Shown in pieces: positions 7,901-10,589 of a DNA stretch of 10,589 nucleotides. Made by a program: the position numbers and the translations under genes. Position 1 is the stretch's first letter, and each line of letters opens with the position of its first letter. Below the pieces are notes generated by a model. That model saw nothing but the letters and a program-made list of their open reading frames with translations. It was not told where the DNA came from and did no database searches. Source of the stretch: Nanobdellota archaeon (GTDB lineage: Archaea > Nanobdellota > Nanobdellia > Pacearchaeales > GW2011-AR1); the NCBI GenBank assembly GCA_020056045.1, contig JAGVIM010000057.1, forward strand, positions 1-10,589. Direction: 5' to 3'.

Positions 7901-10458
7901 GAAGTACACCCTGTTCTATTTAATCCCATACAAATTTCCGCAGTACTCCAATCTCTTTCACACCAACCATTTCCAGTTCCATTACTCCACTGGCAATTAG
8001 TATTATTATTACAAATACTATTATTTTGATTTAATTTCCAACACCGGCTTCCTTTAAAATCACAAAAACTTCCCCATTGATCAGTAATCCATTCACAATC
8101 ATTTGAAACACAAGTTGCATTTGTTGTCCAGCCAAAACAATTTCCTTCAACAAAACCACAAAAATCATCTGTATAACAACTTGGATCAGCACAATCAATT
8201 AAATTATCATCAGTATTATCAATACCATCCCAGCAAATTTCAACATCTTCTCCAATATTAAATCCGCAATTTCCTGTATTTGAATCTCCTTCCCATTTGC
8301 AACTTCCAGATTGGTTTGCAATACTCGTTCTTCCAAGATTACTACAATCATTTTGACTATTACATCTATCACAAGAATCTTCACAAGTTTTTTCTCCCTT
8401 ATCAACGCAATATCCCCCTTGAGTAGTTGAATTATCAGTTATCCACTTACAACCACCACCAGCAGAATTTGCTTTACTTGCTGTACAATAATAACTTGGT
8501 CTTTTAGTAGTATCATTATTATTTTTATCTCCTTTAAATGTACAATCTCCACAATTATCATTGCAATTTCCTGCAATTCCTTTTTTAAATTGTTCTTTTG
8601 CTTTACAAAAACCAATACTATTGGGAGCATTTGTATTAAGAACAAATTCGCAAAAACCAAGTTTGCTTCCTAAACAAGCACTCTCTGCATTTGTGGAATT
8701 TACAGAATTTCCATTACTATCTTTTATTTCACAAGCAAAACAAGATTTATCGCAATTTGTTTCTTCATCAAATTTATATTCACATCTACCAGTAGGAACA
8801 CTTATATTTCCTTCACAATAATTTTCACTAATCCACTTTCCACTAGCAGATTCACAATTTTTCTTATTATTAATTTTCATCAAACTTTGTGTATCATTTC
8901 CAAAAACATCATCAGAATCAAACTTGCATCTCTCACTGCTATTGTCCCATATACATGGCATATACCAGGGCTTTCCAGCAATCTGTTCACATAATAACTG
9001 GCTTGTAAATGCATTATAGTCCTCACAAAAACTAGCTCCTTCAGAGGGTTGTTGCATCTGATCTCTACAACTGCTAGACATCTTATTTTGAGTGCAGTTT
9101 CCATTTTGCCAAGAACAGCAAGAAGATAAAACTCCTATATTATTACATAAATTAGAATCATTAATAAAAGAACAATTTATTCCATCCTCAGTTATATTTC
9201 TTCCATAAACATTATCTAACTGAACACATTTACTGTTACTGTAATTACAACCCAAAACATAATTACAATCAGTTAAATTCATATCGAAAATATAACAATT
9301 AGGATTCCAATTATTTAATATTGAAGAATTACTCCCTCCACCCCCTCCACCAAAACTTCCAGGAATATTACAAGTTCCCCCTTTTGAAACATTATTCCAA
9401 TCAGTATACTGCCACCAGCAATAAAAAGTATCCATACAAGTTTTTTCAGTAGTTATATTAGAACAACTAACACTAGATACATCTTTATAACACCAACCCC
9501 GGCTACTGTTCATAGAATCTATACTCCAGATACAACCTAACCCATACAAAGTTCCGTTTCCTTCACAAGACTGCTGACTTCCACTATTCCAAAAATCCCA
9601 AGTCCAGCAATTAACTTCATTACACCATCCAGAACTTACATAAACTTTCCATAAACAACCAGGTTTATCTTGGCAAGAAGATTGTGTATTATAATTCCAA
9701 CAATCTTTTTTATTACAATAACTTCCTGTCCATGAACAGCTTAAATTAACAGAATTATTTACACATGCACTTTCATTTGTAAAATCCCAACTATAACAAT
9801 CAACATCTTGACACGAATTATATTTCCATCCACAATTTAATCCTTTTGTAACCTCAATATTAGAACAATCGCTTTGATTATAATATTTCCAGCACCCATT
9901 TTGCTCACAATAATTATTAGTATTCCAAGTACAATTTTTTCCATTCCAGTCTTTAGCAGCATTGCATGTTGTATTAATATTATAACTCTGGCAGCCTTTT
10001 TCCATGCAATTTCCCCATAAACAACCAGTGAGATTCATACAAGAAGATTGATTCTGTTGTTGCCAGCAATTCAAATTGCCAATACCGCCCTGATAGCAAT
10101 AATTCTGCCATTCACAATTTAATCCAGCAGAATTATTTGTACAAGCACTTTCATTTGTTCCAGACAAACTCCCGCAAGATAATTTTTCACAGCCATAATT
10201 AACTCCTCCTGCTTGCCAGGTACAATTTTTATTAGGAACTCTTGCATTTATACAGTCTGACTGAGTATTAAAATTCCAACAATTATATTCTTGGCAATAA
10301 CTCCCCCAATTATCACTTTTCCAAGTACAATCAGTGTCTATAAAACAGGTTGAATTTGTTGTATACATCCAGCAATTTGTTGCAGATGAAAAATTTAAGT
10401 TAATTAAAATTAAAAATAAAACAAATATAACTAATCCTAAAAAAGATTTTAACCCCAT
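4483..10458 (-). CDS. Giant Cys/Trp-repeat surface protein, membrane-anchored (1991 aa)
   Basis: No named family covers the whole protein and its function is unknown; the architecture says cell-surface protein. Residues 1-26 are a signal peptide with likely cleavage after SSA. Residues 29-366 and 774-1220 are arrays of a Cys/Trp repeat, and 569-740 hold three C-x3-C-x2-C repeats. Asp-rich MopE-like motifs lie at 742-768 and 1478-1503. A KDMG module (about 1251-1300) is followed by a DxD...GC module (about 1318-1460), an FN3-like domain (about 1517-1633), a module ending in FSTY (about 1637-1805), a Gly-rich linker (1811-1829), a Cys-free beta-type domain (1830-1930), a charged stalk and a transmembrane helix (1966-1985) with a KKNAKK tail. 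I count about 152 cysteines, nearly all before residue 1800, so heavy disulfide bonding outside the cell is likely. Gly-rich linkers also occur near 367-379, 1069-1080 and 1293-1300. This start is chosen because the signal peptide begins there and a TATA box lies 32 bases upstream. The reading frame is intact. Adhesin or surface-layer component is inference. Confidence 0.96.
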   Translation of the reverse strand: MGLKSFLGLVIFVLFLILINLNFSSATNCWMYTTNSTCFIDTDCTWKSDNWGSYCQEYNCWNFNTQSDCINARVPNKNCTWQAGGVNYGCEKLSCGSLSGTNESACTNNSAGLNCEWQNYCYQGGIGNLNCWQQQNQSSCMNLTGCLWGNCMEKGCQSYNINTTCNAAKDWNGKNCTWNTNNYCEQNGCWKYYNQSDCSNIEVTKGLNCGWKYNSCQDVDCYSWDFTNESACVNNSVNLSCSWTGSYCNKKDCWNYNTQSSCQDKPGCLWKVYVSSGWCNEVNCWTWDFWNSGSQQSCEGNGTLYGLGCIWSIDSMNSSRGWCYKDVSSVSCSNITTEKTCMDTFYCWWQYTDWNNVSKGGTCNIPGSFGGGGGGSNSSILNNWNPNCYIFDMNLTDCNYVLGCNYSNSKCVQLDNVYGRNITEDGINCSFINDSNLCNNIGVLSSCCSWQNGNCTQNKMSSSCRDQMQQPSEGASFCEDYNAFTSQLLCEQIAGKPWYMPCIWDNSSERCKFDSDDVFGNDTQSLMKINNKKNCESASGKWISENYCEGNISVPTGRCEYKFDEETNCDKSCFACEIKDSNGNSVNSTNAESACLGSKLGFCEFVLNTNAPNSIGFCKAKEQFKKGIAGNCNDNCGDCTFKGDKNNNDTTKRPSYYCTASKANSAGGGCKWITDNSTTQGGYCVDKGEKTCEDSCDRCNSQNDCSNLGRTSIANQSGSCKWEGDSNTGNCGFNIGEDVEICWDGIDNTDDNLIDCADPSCYTDDFCGFVEGNCFGWTTNATCVSNDCEWITDQWGSFCDFKGSRCWKLNQNNSICNNNTNCQWSNGTGNGWCERDWSTAEICMGLNRTGCTSASASGCEWTNDTWCSGTGSGSAWCQDQGGWCDHTDFKPKNCWSYQSGLSECNNHSGCSWKIDSFSQPHCEVNWGNNCWNYTSNSSCSNAGCWWKTDSWGSWCTNVMDKCWSSINQSSCNSQTNNDVNICSWTSSGGNWDSCQPLCFSPNLNSLTCGAVTGCMWKSENGWCEENAMAACTATNTSNNATNCSATLGCKWKNSGWCDPKNGGFSAATTSSGGGAGGAMGSDCFKYDGNQTLCTNKSLINISCGWFVEPNPRCEVNWASNCWQYGSAEAGCNSTNECWWKTDSYGSFCTNIMDQCWQNQSYQSWNNIQWAENCSANPLCMNNSLGCQPKCMNESLNSLTCIAGNLAGKCKYVTGWCNSAGMNQMFDNMESGAPLPLGGDDCPESGKQASVDICGFGMKDMGDAYGFGSFVNNFENASICNKEKLSSNVMGMIGGGGSGFGSSLFGNEKIGSGNESIIYVVYLDTDGSTTSGCALSHNSSAVGYEFRFKYTSRWNSSLSKAVETLNADKCDDSSWKATDIKLSAWKKMMCSEIGGPMIAVEKAALAKYPSLYNSTKDMRVYVAMIGNSGNITDVTDSAGPSWTTPGSIDFEIVDAFSYGANTAKFEDILKKGFVQYEDCYNSIDDDGDGNVDCNDWNCEYSSNCEGDGVNDASYVDTTSPRVTGVKIEEYPDATLIIYDTNKPTNGSLDFYSDDRCLNRTNIIYDIGIMKNSTMREYKLWHYGMIYETNDSVGGYNVSINWPLAANATYYYKLGVCDSGGKCAVSKCSSFKTAVSLAKCSYCNFVTKIKPPTGWEVSYDVNRDGTYEHIQGEVCGPNAGMKTNYSSGRKVNVKLAKSDGSAYFEFLNVTLTKTSLNDKVRTISSSGDIISDTNKIGLPSGTRDKIINNLHPEVCRVKIPVASGAVCDKLYHCNDDGENCVDKTSVATLVDSVNCVWTAPYCEFSTYKTSDAPGGGNTGSSGGGGSGSGGGKTIVSLSEAQLKEGYTKYLSAGSKLGFNISGEQHILALDTISSNSIIINISSVTQQATFKVGDEKKFDVNVDEYYDIIVKLNSLNSTTGIASITIKGINEKISEAVSGDKKISEEKEQDIQEFPEEKNILTSNNLNWLLFLIIVIIIVLVVGYIIYKKNAKK
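5029..6708 (-). repeat. Paralogous core of the upstream protein (residues 1251-1810)
   Basis: In order this region holds the KDMG motif (1258-1261), a DTDGSTTSGC stretch with GYEFRF (about 1323-1347), a MopE-like motif with SIDDDGDGNVDC (1478-1503), an FN3-like domain with TNKPTNGS, TYYYKL and VCDSGGKC, and a closing module with CNDDGENC and FSTY (1805). The downstream protein has the corresponding landmarks in the same order. The Asp-rich loops look able to bind calcium-like ions, which is inference from the D-x-D-x-D-G pattern. Confidence 0.8.
6799..8139 (-). repeat. Second Cys/Trp repeat array (residues 774-1220)
   Basis: Units start near residues 774, 806, 843, 894, 930, 962, 998, 1031, 1083, 1121, 1155 and 1190, with a Gly/Ala/Ser-rich linker at 1061-1082. 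The first unit here closely resembles the very first unit of the mature protein (TTN-[SA]-TC, then C-x-W, then WGS-[YF]-C). The array therefore looks like a second copy of the N-terminal one, placed after the first MopE-like motif. The paralogue downstream has no equivalent array at this point, which suggests an expansion specific to this gene. Confidence 0.86.
6811..7779 (-). repeat. Internal duplication of a four-unit block (residues 894-1025 and 1083-1216)
   Basis: Residues 894-1025 (bases 7384-7779) and 1083-1216 (bases 6811-7212) align across four successive units. Shared landmarks in the same order are CEVNW, CWWKTDS-[WY]-GS-[WF]-CTN-[VI]-MD, CQP, LNSLTC and GWC. The offset is about 190 residues. 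The higher similarity between these blocks than between neighbouring units implies that a multi-unit block was copied together, after the individual unit had already been amplified. Confidence 0.82.
8239..8754 (-). repeat. Three C-x3-C-x2-C six-cysteine repeats (residues 569-740)
   Basis: CDKSCFAC (569), CNDNCGDC (632) and CEDSCDRC (692) start three units spaced 63 and 60 residues apart. Each continues with a fourth Cys, a fifth Cys in the form C-x-[WF], and a sixth Cys after a Gly-rich turn. This class differs from the Cys/Trp repeats on either side. It recurs in the downstream protein, where it also comes before the first MopE-like motif. The last unit ends immediately before the Asp-rich motif at 742-768 (bases 8155-8235). 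Confidence 0.8.
9361..10374 (-). repeat. First Cys/Trp repeat array (residues 29-366 of the 1991-aa protein)
   Basis: About ten consecutive units begin with CW, or CG, CQ, CY or CS in weaker copies. They start near residues 29, 60, 95, 131, 156, 189, 221, 253, 284 and 332, a period of about 25-48 residues. The core reads C-W-x(4-6)-[QNE]S/T-x-C, a spacer, C-x-W, then a final Cys often preceded by Gly-Trp or Gly-x-Tyr. Four cysteines per unit suggest two disulfides. Many units carry an N-x-S/T sequon just before the second Cys. The pattern superficially recalls PSI-like mini-domains, but I do not assign it to a Pfam family. The copies have diverged enough at DNA level that this is a protein repeat rather than a recent nucleotide repeat. 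Confidence 0.88.
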
Positions 10459-10485
10459 TTTTTCAAAAATATATAGAATAACCTA

Positions 10486-10500
10486 TATATAAAAGTTTCT
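10486..10500 (-). promoter_or_regulatory. Predicted archaeal BRE/TATA promoter of the upstream giant gene
   Basis: Read on the minus strand, TTTATATA (10493 to 10486) matches the archaeal box A consensus and is preceded by a purine-rich AGAAAC that fits a BRE. The box centre is about 32 bases before the ATG. Archaeal transcription normally starts about 25-27 bases past the TATA centre, which would leave a 5' leader of only about 5 bases. No Shine-Dalgarno sequence lies before the ATG, so a leaderless or nearly leaderless message is likely. Chance TATA-like words are common in such A+T-rich DNA; the matching arrangement at the second gene is the main support. Confidence 0.6.
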
Positions 10501-10589
10501 AAGATCAGATCAGAGATTTAAAATTGCAGGCATCTTCACTTATGCTAAATTTAATTATTATCTCTACGATACAGGTATATTTATTATAA
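10501..10589. other. Right-edge flank upstream of the promoter; no supported gene
   Basis: The 89 bases upstream of the BRE contain a short tandem ATCAG motif (about 10504-10513) and nothing else recognisable. A minus-strand frame is open from the edge to a TGA at 10505-10507 (27 codons) and could be the tail of another gene, but it is too short to judge. Confidence 0.5.

Noticed and set aside
6799..10374. CRISPR-like or recent tandem DNA repeats
   Set aside because: The periodicity is in the protein; unit lengths vary and the nucleotide copies are too diverged for a CRISPR array or a fresh satellite.
4483..10458. Eukaryotic (protist) surface antigen suggested by the Cys-rich repeats
   Set aside because: The two closely spaced intronless genes, TATA boxes 32 bases before the ATGs and the MopE-like, FN3 and anchor modules fit an archaeon better.
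10505..10588. Minus-strand open frame of 27 codons entering from the right edge, ending in TGA
   Set aside because: It could be the end of an upstream gene, but it is too short and has no recognisable sequence.

Overview
The window looks like a piece of a small, A+T-rich archaeal genome, most likely a DPANN lineage of the Woesearchaeota/Pacearchaeota type. The first 60 bases, for example, are 25% G+C. The placement is inference. It rests on archaeal-style BRE/TATA boxes at the same distance before both start codons, no Shine-Dalgarno sequence at either start, Asn- and Ser-rich secreted proteins full of N-glycosylation sequons, and a domain style (Cys/Trp repeats, Asp-rich DGxD motifs, FN3 and Ig-like modules, Gly linker, C-terminal membrane anchor) that I associate with giant surface proteins of those archaea. 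No rRNA, tRNA or housekeeping marker is present to confirm it.

Layout: almost all of the window is two giant genes on the minus strand. The upstream gene (10458 to 4483) encodes a complete 1991-residue secreted, membrane-anchored protein with about 150 cysteines. The downstream gene (4083 to the left edge) encodes a related secreted protein. Its first 1361 residues are visible without a stop codon, and the rest lies outside the window. Between them is a 399-base A+T-rich gap with a strong hairpin, a second inverted repeat, T-tracts and the promoter of the downstream gene. The right edge (10459-10589) holds the promoter of the upstream gene and nothing else I can support.

The two proteins are diverged paralogues. 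They share this order: C-x3-C-x2-C repeats, an Asp-rich MopE-like motif, a KDMG-containing module, a DxD...GC module, a second MopE-like motif, an FN3-like domain, and a module ending in FSTY. The upstream protein has in addition two large arrays of a Cys/Trp repeat. The downstream protein has in addition an N-terminal DxD module, Met/Gly-rich segments and C-terminal Ig-like repeats. Each gene has its own predicted promoter, so they may be expressed separately. The likely shared role is a disulfide-stabilised, glycosylated cell-surface layer or adhesin, perhaps for contact with a host or partner cell. That role is inference from architecture; no catalytic domain is recognisable in either protein.
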